Shown here one piece after another: positions 8,387 to 16,826 of a stretch of 64,000 bases of DNA. This stretch comes from Exiguobacterium chiriqhucha RW-2 (GTDB lineage Bacteria; Bacillota; Bacilli; Exiguobacteriales; Exiguobacteriaceae). A model generated the notes under the pieces. It was not told the DNA's origin, searched no databases, and saw only the letters and a list, made by a program, of their open reading frames with translations. The DNA lies in NCBI RefSeq assembly GCF_000416965.1, contig NZ_ATCL01000020.1, positions 620,001-684,000 on the forward strand, written 5' to 3'. Position numbers and translations under genes: made by a program. The first letter of the stretch is position 1, and each line of letters starts with the position of its first letter.

Positions 8387-8803
8387 TTATGACTTGACTT
8401 GGTCCATCCATGCATCAAGCAACTCATAGTCGATTTTTCCTGATTGCGCCGTGTAAAAGAAGCCGTTGTAGCGGAGCGTGTCTTCGCTATTGATGATGAA
8501 TTCGTCTAGCTCGTCTCCGTCTTTATCGTACAAGGTGACCCGATATGAGTATCCCATATAGCCGAAACTTGGCTTTCCTTTTTGAAACGTGATGTCATTC
8601 AAGTTGTTCATGACGACGTATATGTCGTGGCGATTGCTTATAGAGAGCTCATAGCCGCTCTGCCCGTCAAACACGTGAATCCGGGATACGTTCGACGGTG
8701 TCGTCGTGAGGACCCGTTGCGGGATAAAGGTCGTCGCATACAGCAGTCCCACGACGAGACCGATTATCAAGAAATATTTGCATTTGTTGTGCGAAATTTT
8801 CAA
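8387..8803 (-). CDS. Hypothetical membrane-anchored protein
   Basis: A 138-residue protein with a basic N terminus, one hydrophobic helix (about 9-27) acting as a signal anchor, and an extracytoplasmic domain of about 100 residues predicted as mixed beta. The DKDGDELDEF segment is Asp-rich but does not form a complete EF-hand. The start is TTG with AAGGAGAAG upstream. It lies 17 nt downstream of the arr stop codon on the same strand, so the two may be co-transcribed. No family is recognised. Confidence 0.6.
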   Translation of the reverse strand: MKISHNKCKYFLIIGLVVGLLYATTFIPQRVLTTTPSNVSRIHVFDGQSGYELSISNRHDIYVVMNNLNDITFQKGKPSFGYMGYSYRVTLYDKDGDELDEFIINSEDTLRYNGFFYTAQSGKIDYELLDAWMDQVKS

Positions 8804-8820
8804 GGTGCTTCTCCTTCATG

Positions 8821-9237
8821 TCAGTCGTCGATTTCATCTTCTCCTACTAGCCGCAGTTTCTCGAGCGAATCGATCATATGCGCGATTACTTCGTCAGGAT
8901 GGCGCTCCCACGTACCGAGCTCGGCCACGACTTTGAGCGGTGCCTTTGACCGGTATGAACGGGTCGGGTTGCCAGGGAAGCGCTTGTCGGTCAGGTTCGG
9001 GTCGTTCTCGAAGTCACCCGTCGGTTCGACGAGATAGATGCGCTCTCGGGCATCGGACTTCGCGAGCTCTGCTCCCCATTTGGCGGCGTCGAGCGTCCCT
9101 GTAAAGTAGATATAGTTCGACTGTTTATCTTGATAGTTTGAATTACGTCGCGGTTCAAGTAGTTCTCCAAGCTTCAGTTCGGCTTTCGTCCCGTGAAAGA
9201 ACGGTCCCGGGTCGAGCGGTTTCGCATCGTTCGGCAT
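8821..9237 (-). CDS. arr: Rifampin ADP-ribosyltransferase Arr
   Basis: A 138-residue protein that matches Arr enzymes along its whole length: PLDPGPFFHGTKAEL at the N terminus, NYIYFTGTLDAAKWGAELA, then EPTGDFENDPNLTDKRFPGNPTRSYRS. Arr transfers ADP-ribose from NAD to the 23-hydroxyl of rifamycins and so inactivates them. The residues expected for catalysis are visible as His15, Tyr44 and Asp79. ATG at 9237 has AAAGGAGAG upstream; the longer open frame to 9486 is not credible. The usual family length is about 140 residues, so the gene is complete. No mobile element is near, which suggests an intrinsic chromosomal copy. Confidence 0.93.
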   Translation of the reverse strand: MPNDAKPLDPGPFFHGTKAELKLGELLEPRRNSNYQDKQSNYIYFTGTLDAAKWGAELAKSDARERIYLVEPTGDFENDPNLTDKRFPGNPTRSYRSKAPLKVVAELGTWERHPDEVIAHMIDSLEKLRLVGEDEIDD

Positions 9238-9335
9238 ATGGCAACTCTCCTTTGTTTCGTGTCTTCCCAGTATAGTGGTTGAAATTAGGAGAAGATAGTC
9301 TGTTTTTGGTGTCGGAATCACGATATAATAAAGAC

Positions 9336-9362
9336 GGGAAGAGCGACCGGCTCTTCCCTTTT
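9336..9362 (-). terminator. Probable terminator after GNAT gene
   Basis: GGGAAGAGC and GCTCTTCCC form a perfect 9-bp stem with a short loop, 7 nt beyond the GNAT stop. On the minus strand the T run is weak (CGTCTTTATTA), while the plus strand has TTTT, so the direction is not certain. Confidence 0.55.
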
Positions 9363-9368
9363 GCATAC

Positions 9369-9806
9369 CTACAATTGTTTTCGGAATGAATAGCTGGTGA
9401 TGGTATATCCCATCTTGTCTGTATAAAAGCGGTGCGCCTCGGTCCGGGCAAGTCCGGACTCGAGCGCGACACATGTCGCGCCACAATCGCGAGCATACTC
9501 ATGGACGAAATGAAGCAACATCTCGCCATATCCGTTCGAACGATGCGCGGCACTCGTGACGAGATCATAGATGAACACGTGCTTCCCGAGGTACAGATTG
9601 ACGCGGAGCTCGATACCGGCCAGCGAGACAATTTCGTCGTCGGCATACAGCGCATACAGCTCATAGCCTTGCGGTCGCATCGAGATGACGAGATCACGAT
9701 ACATATCAAGGGTCAGGTCGATGCGAAGCTCTTTCATGACAGTGAACGATTGGTCGAGTGCGGATGGCGTCTCGATCGGTTGGATGGTGAAGACGGTCGG
9801 TTGAAT
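9369..9806 (-). CDS. GNAT acetyltransferase with a probable ATT start
   Basis: A GNAT-fold N-acetyltransferase: the acetyl-CoA pyrophosphate loop is AHRSNGYGEMLL, followed by the family's final strands (ALESGLARTEAHRFYTDKMGY). The first ATG in frame is at 9737 but has no ribosome binding site, and it would remove the first beta strand and helix. The frame stays open upstream and encodes FTIQPIETPSALDQSFTV, a normal GNAT N terminus. AAGGAGG occurs at 9817-9823, and the codon at the right distance in frame is ATT at 9806; a CTG at 9815 is too close. The 145-residue product has the usual family length. Its substrate is unknown. Confidence 0.7.
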   Translation of the reverse strand: MQPTVFTIQPIETPSALDQSFTVMKELRIDLTLDMYRDLVISMRPQGYELYALYADDEIVSLAGIELRVNLYLGKHVFIYDLVTSAAHRSNGYGEMLLHFVHEYARDCGATCVALESGLARTEAHRFYTDKMGYTITSYSFRKQL

Positions 9807-9915
9807 CGGAACCAGGCCTCCTTGGCTGAAATGAGTACTATCGTTCAGTTCGCTTTGCTTGAGTGCAATTCCTGTACGGTCGCGTTAGTTGAAAGAAAGG
9901 GCAAGGAGGAGACAG

Positions 9916-10431
9916 ATGAGACATGCATTTGTAATTGGGGGGAGCGGGATGTTGGCGGATACCGTTTTGTGGTTGGCCGACATGGGCTATTCCGTGTCAG
10001 TGATTGGGAGAAATGAAGCGAAGATGGAGCGGGTGATTCGTCAAAGCCCAGACCGCTTGAACCCCGTGTTCGTGGACTACCGGGATAACTCGCGTTTCCT
10101 GCAGTCCGTGCGACAAGCGATTGCTGAACGAGGAAAGATTGATCTCGTCGTGGCTTGGATTCATTCGGATGCGCCGGACGCCTTGCCGATTGTCATCGCG
10201 GAACTCCACGACGCAGCGGTGTACCATGTCCTTGGGAGCCGGGCGAAACGTGATGACGTCAAAGCGGACTTGTTGATCCCCGATACGATTCGCTACCACC
10301 AAGTCCAACTCGGGCATGTTGTAGAGCAGGGCAGTCGGCGTTGGTTGACGCATGAAGAGATTTCCGGAGGCGTGATTGAAGCGATTCAAAGTGAAAAGTC
10401 ATATCACGTTGTCGGCATGAACGGGAACTGA
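9916..10431 (+). CDS. Short Rossmann-fold NAD(P)-binding protein
   Basis: A 171-residue protein beginning with a Rossmann dinucleotide-binding motif (FVIGGSGMLADTVLWLADMG, Gly-rich loop at about residues 6-10), followed by a second strand with SVIGRN. It lacks the YxxxK catalytic pair of classical short-chain dehydrogenases and is shorter than them (usually about 250 residues). ATG at 9916 has AAGGAGGAG upstream. It probably binds NADP(H) in the cytoplasm, but no reaction can be assigned. It is followed 38 nt later by the APH-like kinase. Confidence 0.7.
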   Translation: MRHAFVIGGSGMLADTVLWLADMGYSVSVIGRNEAKMERVIRQSPDRLNPVFVDYRDNSRFLQSVRQAIAERGKIDLVVAWIHSDAPDALPIVIAELHDAAVYHVLGSRAKRDDVKADLLIPDTIRYHQVQLGHVVEQGSRRWLTHEEISGGVIEAIQSEKSYHVVGMNGN

Positions 10432-10469
10432 GGGATATGATACATAAATAAATTGATGAGGTGAGGTTC

Positions 10470-11486
10470 GTGATCGACATGGCAAAACATAAAGAGTTCT
10501 TCAAACACTTATGTCGGGCGTCTCGACTTGGGGAGTTGAAAAGTGGGCCGACCGCCGTAACGGGTGGATTCATGCATAATATGTATCAGATCGAGACCGC
10601 CAGTGGGAAGTACGCCATCAAGCTGTTGAATCCACAAATTTTGAAGCGGCCTGAAGCGCTTCAGAATTTTCTCAACTCTGAAATCATTGCCAATCTGGCT
10701 TCGAAAAAAGTCCCGGCGTTGGCTGCCCACATCATAGATGGTGACTCAGTTCAAACGCTCGATGGTCAGTTCTATCTCGTCTTCGATTGGGTGGAAGGAA
10801 CGAGGTTATCACCACATGAGATTCAACCGTTTCATTGTCGGCAAATCGGAGACATCTTGGCAACGCTCCATGGTCTGGAGGACACGACCGCTCTCGTCTC
10901 TTTTGAAGAAGTCGGTGAAGAACTGGCGATTGATTGGGACTTTTATTTGCATGAAGGAATCGAACAAGGAGCCGAGTGGGTTGAACACTTACAAAAAAAC
11001 GTGGATGACTTGTATTCGTGGCATCGACAGGCAATTCGATCGTCAAACTCGCTCGCGTCAAAACGTGTCATCAGCCATCGGGACTTGGATTCAAAAAATG
11101 TGCTATGGCATGATGAACGTCCCCTTGTCATCGACTGGGAGTCGGCCGGTTCGATTCATCCGATGCAGGATTTGGTGGAGACGGCGCTCTATTGGTCTCA
11201 AGATGAGACTGGAATCGTCAATCAAATCAATTTCGTTTCGTGTATCCACGCTTATGAACAGAAACGAGGGCGAAGTGAGGTGGATTGGCAACGTGTACTA
11301 TGGTATGGCTGTCTCGGAAAGTTGAAATGGCTGGAATACAACGTGAAGCGATCCCTACAAATCGAAAGTGCGGGCCGTACGGACCAAACAAAAGGCACAC
11401 TTCAAATCGTACCGACAATCGATGACTTACGTACATATACCGCGCAAATTTCCCGGTTACTGACCTGGCTACATCAAAAAAGGTAA
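10470..11486 (+). CDS. Aminoglycoside phosphotransferase-family kinase
   Basis: A 338-residue protein of the APH/choline-kinase fold. The lysine that binds ATP is in the YAIKLLN strand, the catalytic loop reads HRDLDSKN (about 203-210) and the metal-binding motif is IDWESAG (about 220-226). Family members phosphorylate aminoglycosides, choline, homoserine or other small hydroxyl compounds; resistance cannot be claimed from motif alone. GTG at 10470 fits the GAGGTGAGG site best; GTG at 10461 and ATG at 10479 are alternatives. It may be co-transcribed with the nitrilase-like gene 34 nt downstream. Confidence 0.82.
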   Translation: MIDMAKHKEFFKHLCRASRLGELKSGPTAVTGGFMHNMYQIETASGKYAIKLLNPQILKRPEALQNFLNSEIIANLASKKVPALAAHIIDGDSVQTLDGQFYLVFDWVEGTRLSPHEIQPFHCRQIGDILATLHGLEDTTALVSFEEVGEELAIDWDFYLHEGIEQGAEWVEHLQKNVDDLYSWHRQAIRSSNSLASKRVISHRDLDSKNVLWHDERPLVIDWESAGSIHPMQDLVETALYWSQDETGIVNQINFVSCIHAYEQKRGRSEVDWQRVLWYGCLGKLKWLEYNVKRSLQIESAGRTDQTKGTLQIVPTIDDLRTYTAQISRLLTWLHQKR

Positions 11487-11520
11487 ACATACAATTCGTA
11501 CTGAGGAGCTGTCACCAATC

Positions 11521-12180
11521 ATGAGAATTCTAATCGGACAACCAAAGATGGAGCAACACCTAGAACAATTCATTCAAGAGATTGAAGCGAACCCTACGGT
11601 CGACTTGATTCTGTATCCAGAGGGCTATTGTCAGGTCACACATCTAGACGAGGTCAAGGAACTAGCGAAGCGATTCCAGACAGCGGTCGTGATGGGCTAT
11701 CGGAACGAGCAGAACGTGGACCGCGCCCTCATCATCAACAAGCGAGGGGAGACACTGTTAGACCGTGCCAAGACTCCGGAAACGATGCCGCTGTTCATGC
11801 CTTCAACCGTTAAGGACGACGGTCACCGATACGGGTATGTGCTCTGCCGAGAAATCTTCATGGGGCTTGACGGACTCCAATCGGAAGAAAACATTCAACT
11901 CATCTTTAATCCGATTGGCGTCGGCATGTTCAGCGAAGAACAATATGCGGACTGGTCTGGTGAAGCGAAAAAAATCGCGATGCAACAACGCTCAATCATT
12001 CTCGGGACGAGCCACGCCGACGGGTCGTACCGGAACTGTGGATTTTCGATTCCAATCGCCTACTGTTTTGATGAGACGGGCGAGGTCGTATTGCTCTCGA
12101 AAAACGATACGCGCACCCGGATTGTCGATACGGAATTGAAGACCGTGGTCGTACTTGAAGACTCGGTCTCATGTCGTTGA
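11521..12180 (+). CDS. Carbon-nitrogen hydrolase (nitrilase superfamily)
   Basis: This 219-residue protein has the catalytic triad of the nitrilase superfamily: Glu34 in LYPEGY, Lys84 in LDRAKT and Cys109 in GYVLCREIF. It is about 40 residues shorter than typical amidases of the family, with a compact C terminus. Members hydrolyse amides or nitriles of small metabolites. GAGGAGCTG precedes the ATG. Its last 10 bases overlap the start of the HAD phosphatase gene, so the two are probably translated from one mRNA. The actual substrate is not known. Confidence 0.8.
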   Translation: MRILIGQPKMEQHLEQFIQEIEANPTVDLILYPEGYCQVTHLDEVKELAKRFQTAVVMGYRNEQNVDRALIINKRGETLLDRAKTPETMPLFMPSTVKDDGHRYGYVLCREIFMGLDGLQSEENIQLIFNPIGVGMFSEEQYADWSGEAKKIAMQQRSIILGTSHADGSYRNCGFSIPIAYCFDETGEVVLLSKNDTRTRIVDTELKTVVVLEDSVSCR

Positions 12181-12866
12181 CTCGACCGATTCAAACGACC
12201 GATGGATCTGCGTTGAAAGCCGTGCTCTTCGATTTAGACGGCACGCTGCTAGACCGGGATGAGTCCGTACGACGGTTCATCCATGACCAGTATACGCGGT
12301 TGAAAGGACCTCTGTCAGGTATCGAAGAACAAGACTATGTCACGCGCTTCATCGAACTCGACCATCACGGCTATCGATGGAAAGACGCGGTGTATGACCA
12401 GTTGATTCAGGAGTTTGAGATTAGCGGAATCACTCAACAAGAACTGCTCGAAGACTATGTGAACCGGTTTCACCATTGCTGTGTCGCGTTCCCGAATCTC
12501 GACCCAATGCTGAATGCCTTAAAAGCGCGTGGTCTTCGACTTGGTATCATCACGAACGGATTTGGCGAATTTCAAATGAAGTCTATCCACGGTTTAGGGA
12601 TCCGTGACTATTTCGATTGTATTCTCGTCTCTGAATGGGAAGGCATGAAGAAACCAGATCCCGACCTGTTTCATCGGGCTCTCGAGGCATTAGACGTTAC
12701 GCCAGGAACTGCCATGTTTGTCGGGGATCACGCGCTCCATGATATTCAAGCCGCTAAGCGAGTCGGCATACGGACGGTTTGGAAACGGAACGACCGTTGG
12801 GAGGAGTCTGAAGCAGACGCCGATGATTCGATTGACGATTTGTCCGAATTGATTGTGATGCGGTGA
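12171..12866 (+). CDS. HAD-superfamily hydrolase
   Basis: A 231-residue haloacid-dehalogenase family phosphatase with all four motifs: FDLDGTLL (motif I, nucleophile Asp near residue 22), ITNGF (motif II), the Lys in MKKPDPDLF (motif III) and GDHALHDI (motif IV). A four-helix cap lies between motif I and II, as in the YjjG/subfamily IA group, which dephosphorylates small phosphometabolites such as nucleotides. The gene overlaps the upstream nitrilase-like gene by 10 nt and precedes the serine hydrolase after 28 nt. The exact substrate is unknown. Confidence 0.88.
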   Translation: MSLTRPIQTTDGSALKAVLFDLDGTLLDRDESVRRFIHDQYTRLKGPLSGIEEQDYVTRFIELDHHGYRWKDAVYDQLIQEFEISGITQQELLEDYVNRFHHCCVAFPNLDPMLNALKARGLRLGIITNGFGEFQMKSIHGLGIRDYFDCILVSEWEGMKKPDPDLFHRALEALDVTPGTAMFVGDHALHDIQAAKRVGIRTVWKRNDRWEESEADADDSIDDLSELIVMR

Positions 12867-12894
12867 GATTATCTTTAGGAGAGGAAGTTGCGTG

Positions 12895-13917
12895 ATGCCG
12901 TTAGATGTAGCGTATATCGAGGAGCGGATGAAATACCATCGCGTCCCGGGTTGTAGCATCGCCTGGATTGAACACGGGCGACTCATGGACTCTAAACAGT
13001 TCGGAACGGTGGCGACGTGGAGCGGTCAACGGGTGAAGGCTGACACGCGCTTCAATGCCTGTTCGATGAGTAAGTTTCTGACCAGTGTCCTCGTTATGAA
13101 GTTGGTCGAAACGGGACAGGTAGCGTTAGATGAACCGGTGAATGACCGACTCGTTTCATGGCAACTCACAGATGTTGCCTCAAAACGTAGCGAGGTGACG
13201 TTGCGTCAAGTATTGCGTCATGAGTCCGGGGTCATCGATGCGACGGACAGTTTCGGAGAGCTTGATGTCACCTTCGGACGACCTTCGATGATCGCTTTAT
13301 TGAACGGAGACACGCCGTATCACGACGGACCGGTTCATGTGACTGGCAAGCCGGGCCAAACGTTTCATTATTCAGACGCTGGATTTTGTGTGATTCAACT
13401 GCTGATTGAGGACGTCATGGAGCGTCCGTTCGCGGATGTGATGCGTGACGAGCTGTTCGTCCCGCTCGGTATGCATGCGAGTGGGTATCACTTCGAGGTG
13501 GAAAGTGTGAAGTTCGCGAGCGGCCACGACAAGCACGGCCATTCCGTCGCCCCCATCATCCCGCACTATCCATATCCAGCGGCGGCCGGATTGTGGACGA
13601 CGACAGAGGATTTGTCGCGCGTCGTCATCGAAATGATGGAGGCGGTGAAAGGTAACAGTCGTGTTCTGTCTCCTCGGATGGTAAAAGACATGCTGTCTGC
13701 TTCGTCTTCAAACCCGTTCGTCGGACTCGGTGTCTTTCTTGACGGGGAGCATGGGCAACGTGAGCTATCCTCACTCGGCTGGGGAATCGGTTTTCAAAGC
13801 ATGATCGTGGCATACCCGTACATCGGCAAAGCAATAATCATCATGACGAATGCAGAGTTAGGGGTGCACCAAATGGATGGTCTGATTGGGGATATATATC
13901 GCGCGACATTCAACTGA
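12895..13917 (+). CDS. Serine hydrolase of the beta-lactamase fold
   Basis: A 340-residue enzyme of the class C beta-lactamase/penicillin-binding-protein-like esterase family. The SxxK motif is SMSK (Ser57, Lys60), and the second motif is YSD (Tyr159) instead of YxN. No signal peptide is seen, so it probably acts in the cytoplasm as an esterase or D-aminopeptidase-like enzyme rather than in the wall. AGGAGAGG precedes ATG at 12895; GTG at 12892 is too close to that site. Its 3' end overlaps the converging gene by 8 nt. Confidence 0.85.
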   Translation: MPLDVAYIEERMKYHRVPGCSIAWIEHGRLMDSKQFGTVATWSGQRVKADTRFNACSMSKFLTSVLVMKLVETGQVALDEPVNDRLVSWQLTDVASKRSEVTLRQVLRHESGVIDATDSFGELDVTFGRPSMIALLNGDTPYHDGPVHVTGKPGQTFHYSDAGFCVIQLLIEDVMERPFADVMRDELFVPLGMHASGYHFEVESVKFASGHDKHGHSVAPIIPHYPYPAAAGLWTTTEDLSRVVIEMMEAVKGNSRVLSPRMVKDMLSASSSNPFVGLGVFLDGEHGQRELSSLGWGIGFQSMIVAYPYIGKAIIIMTNAELGVHQMDGLIGDIYRATFN

Positions 13918-14746
13918 ATGCGGACATGTTCGCAATGATTTCGTCGACGACCGCGTTTCCATTTTCTCGATTCACATCATAAAACGTATCCTCATGCGTC
14001 AATGACACGTGTTCACCGCTTTGGAGCTCGTACTGTTCGAGTAACGGACGAATCCGGTCATGGACGACGCGGGCGGCCTCTGGGGACGTATGTGGATAGA
14101 TGATGGCGAACGTGTCTAGGGCGATGCGGTACTTATGATCTGTTCGTCTCGTGGCCAGATGGAGCTCGTCGCTGAAGTAGTTCAAGAACCATTCATACTC
14201 GGTCCGTCCATAGCGCTCCTCGAACTGTCTCAGCTCTTGGATTTGAATGAACGACACCGCGAAGGCGTCCCCATGGCGAATCAGACGATCGCGTTCTGCA
14301 TTCAAGTCCATCCGAAACCGTTCGGCATTATCGAGCCACGTCTCAGAATCGACGGCCACGAGCTGACGGGCCCGCTCCTCTAACTCGAGCCGAGACAGCT
14401 GATCGTTCTTCACGAGTTGATGGACGAGGCCGGACAAAATGGACATGACGAGCAGCAGAACTGTAAAACTGATGCCTCTGCCGTTGAAAAACTGAACGTT
14501 TCCTGCTTCATAGATGGACGCGAACCATCGGAAATAGATGAATAAAAAGAGGAGAAGCGTGACAGACAGGGTCAGCCCGGCCCGCATCCCAAAGATGAGG
14601 GAAGATAAGACGATGGCGGGTAAAATCAAGTAGCCGAGAAGGCCGGTGTTACTTTCGGACAAAAGGACGGTGTACGCCATCGTGCCGACAACCATACAAG
14701 CGATGAGCCCGAACAAATAAATCGAGTCATTGGTCCATTGCTTCAT
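13910..14746 (-). CDS. Membrane protein with degenerate GGDEF-like domain
   Basis: A 278-residue protein with five or so transmembrane helices in the first 125 residues and a cytoplasmic C-terminal domain. That domain has the spacing of a GGDEF diguanylate cyclase domain (ETWLDNAERFRMDL, then AVSFIQIQELRQFEERYG), but the signature loop is replaced by RIALDTFAIIYP, so the Gly-Gly-Asp/Glu residues needed for c-di-GMP synthesis are absent. It is therefore probably a non-catalytic sensor or GTP-binding protein. ATG at 14746 has GGAGGG six bases upstream. It converges with and overlaps the serine hydrolase gene by 8 nt. Confidence 0.7.
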   Translation of the reverse strand: MKQWTNDSIYLFGLIACMVVGTMAYTVLLSESNTGLLGYLILPAIVLSSLIFGMRAGLTLSVTLLLFLFIYFRWFASIYEAGNVQFFNGRGISFTVLLLVMSILSGLVHQLVKNDQLSRLELEERARQLVAVDSETWLDNAERFRMDLNAERDRLIRHGDAFAVSFIQIQELRQFEERYGRTEYEWFLNYFSDELHLATRRTDHKYRIALDTFAIIYPHTSPEAARVVHDRIRPLLEQYELQSGEHVSLTHEDTFYDVNRENGNAVVDEIIANMSAFS

Positions 14747-14924
14747 GTTCATCCCTCCATCTGTTTCGAATCGGCTCGCCATGAGCCACCTCCTCAATTA
14801 CCCGCTATATGTTGGGAATAACCAATCAAAGATGTCCGTCACCTTCATTATAGAACATCGATGGAAAACGACGAGCTCATTTTTCGAATCGGGGCGAGTG
14901 CGTTCTTCGAATGAATCAAGTAAA

Positions 14925-14956
14925 CGACACCACCGACATCTGTGCCGGTGGTGTCG
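14925..14956 (-). terminator. Hairpin after the UMP kinase gene
   Basis: CGACACCACCG and CGGTGGTGTCG form a perfect 11-bp stem directly beyond the UMP kinase stop on the minus strand. The following T run is poor (TTTACTTGATT), so it may be a weak terminator or an mRNA-stabilising hairpin. Confidence 0.6.
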
Positions 14957-14960
14957 TCAG

Positions 14961-15698
14961 TTATGGCGCTAAGTTGGTCTGGCCGTCGTGAATCAACGTG
15001 CCGAGAGATTCGCCCGAACAGATGCGCTTCATCGCGCCCGTCTCTTCGAAGTCGAACACATGGATCGGGAGATGATTGTCCCGCGCGAGGAGCAGCGCTG
15101 ACTGATCCATTACCTTCAAGTCATGGCGCAATACGTCGTTATAGTGGAGCGACGTATATTGTCTCGCCGTGTTCGATTGATTCGGATCGTCCGTATAGAC
15201 GCCGGAGATCCCGTTCTTCGCGACGAACAGGGCGTCGCAGTGCATCTCGACCGCGCGTTGAACTGCTGGATAGTCGGTTGAGACGAACGGCTGACCGTTA
15301 CCGCCTGCAAAGATGAGGACGTATCCTTTGTCCAGATGGGTGAGTGCCTTCAGCCGAATGTACGGCTCGGCCATGCTCGGAATCGGCATGGCCGTCATGA
15401 CCCGAACTTCGCGGTCGGTCTTACTCTTCAAGACACCGCGCAACATCAAGCTGTTGATGACGGTGCCGAGTGTGCCGATGTTGTCAGCCTCGACGCGGTC
15501 GATGCCCCATGCGTCTGCCATATTTCCTCGGAAGATGTTCCCTCCGCCGATCATCAGGGAGACGTTGATGCCCATGTCAATCAATGACAGGATTTCATCC
15601 GCAATTTGATCGAGGTTGTGTGCATCGAAATTTGAGTTGTCCTCGCCGGCGATGGCCGCCCCGCTCAACTTGATGAGCACGTTTTGATAGTTGTTCAT
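14961..15698 (-). CDS. UMP kinase-like amino acid kinase-fold protein
   Basis: A 245-residue protein of the PyrH type: KLSGAAIAG at the N terminus, MIGGGNIFRG near residue 47-56, VMTAMPIPSMAEPY, and a nucleotide-binding segment FVAKNGISGVYTDDP. It would phosphorylate UMP to UDP with ATP. The gene stands alone, without tsf, frr or rpsB that flank the main pyrH in Bacillota, so it may be a second, paralogous copy with a special role. ATG at 15698 is preceded by AAAGGGAG. The usual PyrH length is about 240 residues. A TATAAT box is present at 15736-15741 on this strand. Confidence 0.82.
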   Translation of the reverse strand: MNNYQNVLIKLSGAAIAGEDNSNFDAHNLDQIADEILSLIDMGINVSLMIGGGNIFRGNMADAWGIDRVEADNIGTLGTVINSLMLRGVLKSKTDREVRVMTAMPIPSMAEPYIRLKALTHLDKGYVLIFAGGNGQPFVSTDYPAVQRAVEMHCDALFVAKNGISGVYTDDPNQSNTARQYTSLHYNDVLRHDLKVMDQSALLLARDNHLPIHVFDFEETGAMKRICSGESLGTLIHDGQTNLAP

Positions 15699-15832
15699 CG
15701 TTACACTCCCTTTACGATTCCAAATCTCCAAAATTATATAGTTTTTTCAATTAATTAGCAATGATTTTAAGGTGTCAGTTATAATGGAAAGTGAGATTGT
15801 TGGAAACGGGAGAGGAATGGGGGGACATATAC

Positions 15833-16744
15833 ATGAAGCATTTTGTGAAAGTGTTTGAGACAGAACTTGAAGTGAATCTTAAAGGAGAGCATGGTACACC
15901 GATCGTCATCATGACTGGAATGGGTTGTTCATTCGAGGAGTGGCATGAGGTGACAGAGAAGCTAAGTGCAATGAATCGGGTCATCCTGTATCACCGGCCG
16001 GGGATTGGCAGAAGTGAGCAGAGTCAAGGTGAGCGCAACACCGAAGCAACAGTACGCGATTTAAAAGAACTATTACACATTCTGCGTATTGACGAGCCCG
16101 TCATCTTGTTAGGACATTCCTACGGAGGACTTTGCGCCCAGCATTTCGCGAAGCGTTATCCATCTGATGTGGCTGCACTCGTGCTCGTTGACTCCACATC
16201 GCATGACTTGGAGAGGCTTGATACGCTAGACTTGCCAATCATGAATGAGGGAGCGTCGGATGAGGAATGGCTGAAACAATGTGAGGCGTATGCAGAGCAA
16301 ACCGAATCAGCGTTAACGCGACGTATCCAAACCGTATTGACACCCAATCAGCTGAAGCTTCCGAGTGATGTTCAAGCAGAATTGATTCAATTTTTCCAAA
16401 GACCGAATCTGTATAAAACGATGATTGATGAAGTCAAGAACTGGTATGCGGATGCCCGGTTCATAAAACAGTTAGGAAACCTCGGTGTGATGCCGTTATA
16501 TGTGATTGGACGCGACGCCGACCATGAAGTCGAACAAGGCATGTTAAACGGTTTTCCTGAATCTGAGTTAAGGTTATTAGAAGCAACGTGGCATCAACTC
16601 ATTCGTGAACAAACGATGCTCTCAACGACTAGCAAGCTGGTGATTGCGGAACAGGCATCGCATGCCATTCATTTAGATCGTCCGGATGTTATTATTGCTG
16701 TGGTAGAAGAACACATTGATCAGATGACTCAAGCGATACAATAA
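15833..16744 (+). CDS. Alpha/beta hydrolase
   Basis: A 303-residue alpha/beta hydrolase with the nucleophile elbow GHSYGG (Ser near residue 101), an oxyanion region around MTGMGCSFEEW, and a C-terminal catalytic His in ASHAIHLDRP. The cap region between them is long and helical. It is likely a cytoplasmic esterase or C-C hydrolase; the substrate is unknown. ATG at 15833 follows GGGGGG with suitable spacing. A TATAAT at about 15779-15784 is a plausible -10. A bidirectional terminator lies between it and the converging methyltransferase gene. Confidence 0.85.
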   Translation: MKHFVKVFETELEVNLKGEHGTPIVIMTGMGCSFEEWHEVTEKLSAMNRVILYHRPGIGRSEQSQGERNTEATVRDLKELLHILRIDEPVILLGHSYGGLCAQHFAKRYPSDVAALVLVDSTSHDLERLDTLDLPIMNEGASDEEWLKQCEAYAEQTESALTRRIQTVLTPNQLKLPSDVQAELIQFFQRPNLYKTMIDEVKNWYADARFIKQLGNLGVMPLYVIGRDADHEVEQGMLNGFPESELRLLEATWHQLIREQTMLSTTSKLVIAEQASHAIHLDRPDVIIAVVEEHIDQMTQAIQ

Positions 16745-16767
16745 GCCGAATGTCGCCGCAACAACTA

Positions 16768-16809
16768 AGAAAGAGCCGATTGAGAGAATGGTCTCAATCG
16801 GCTCTTTCT
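16768..16809. terminator. Bidirectional terminator
   Basis: An 18-bp perfect inverted repeat with a six-base loop lies between the convergent hydrolase and methyltransferase genes. A-rich and T-rich arms on both sides allow it to serve both transcripts. Confidence 0.85.
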
Positions 16810-16826
16810 GTGTCGAGCATAAGAAT

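Noticed and set aside
10470-11486. Aminoglycoside resistance gene
   Set aside because: The kinase motifs are shared with choline and homoserine kinases; nothing in the sequence shows that an aminoglycoside is the substrate.
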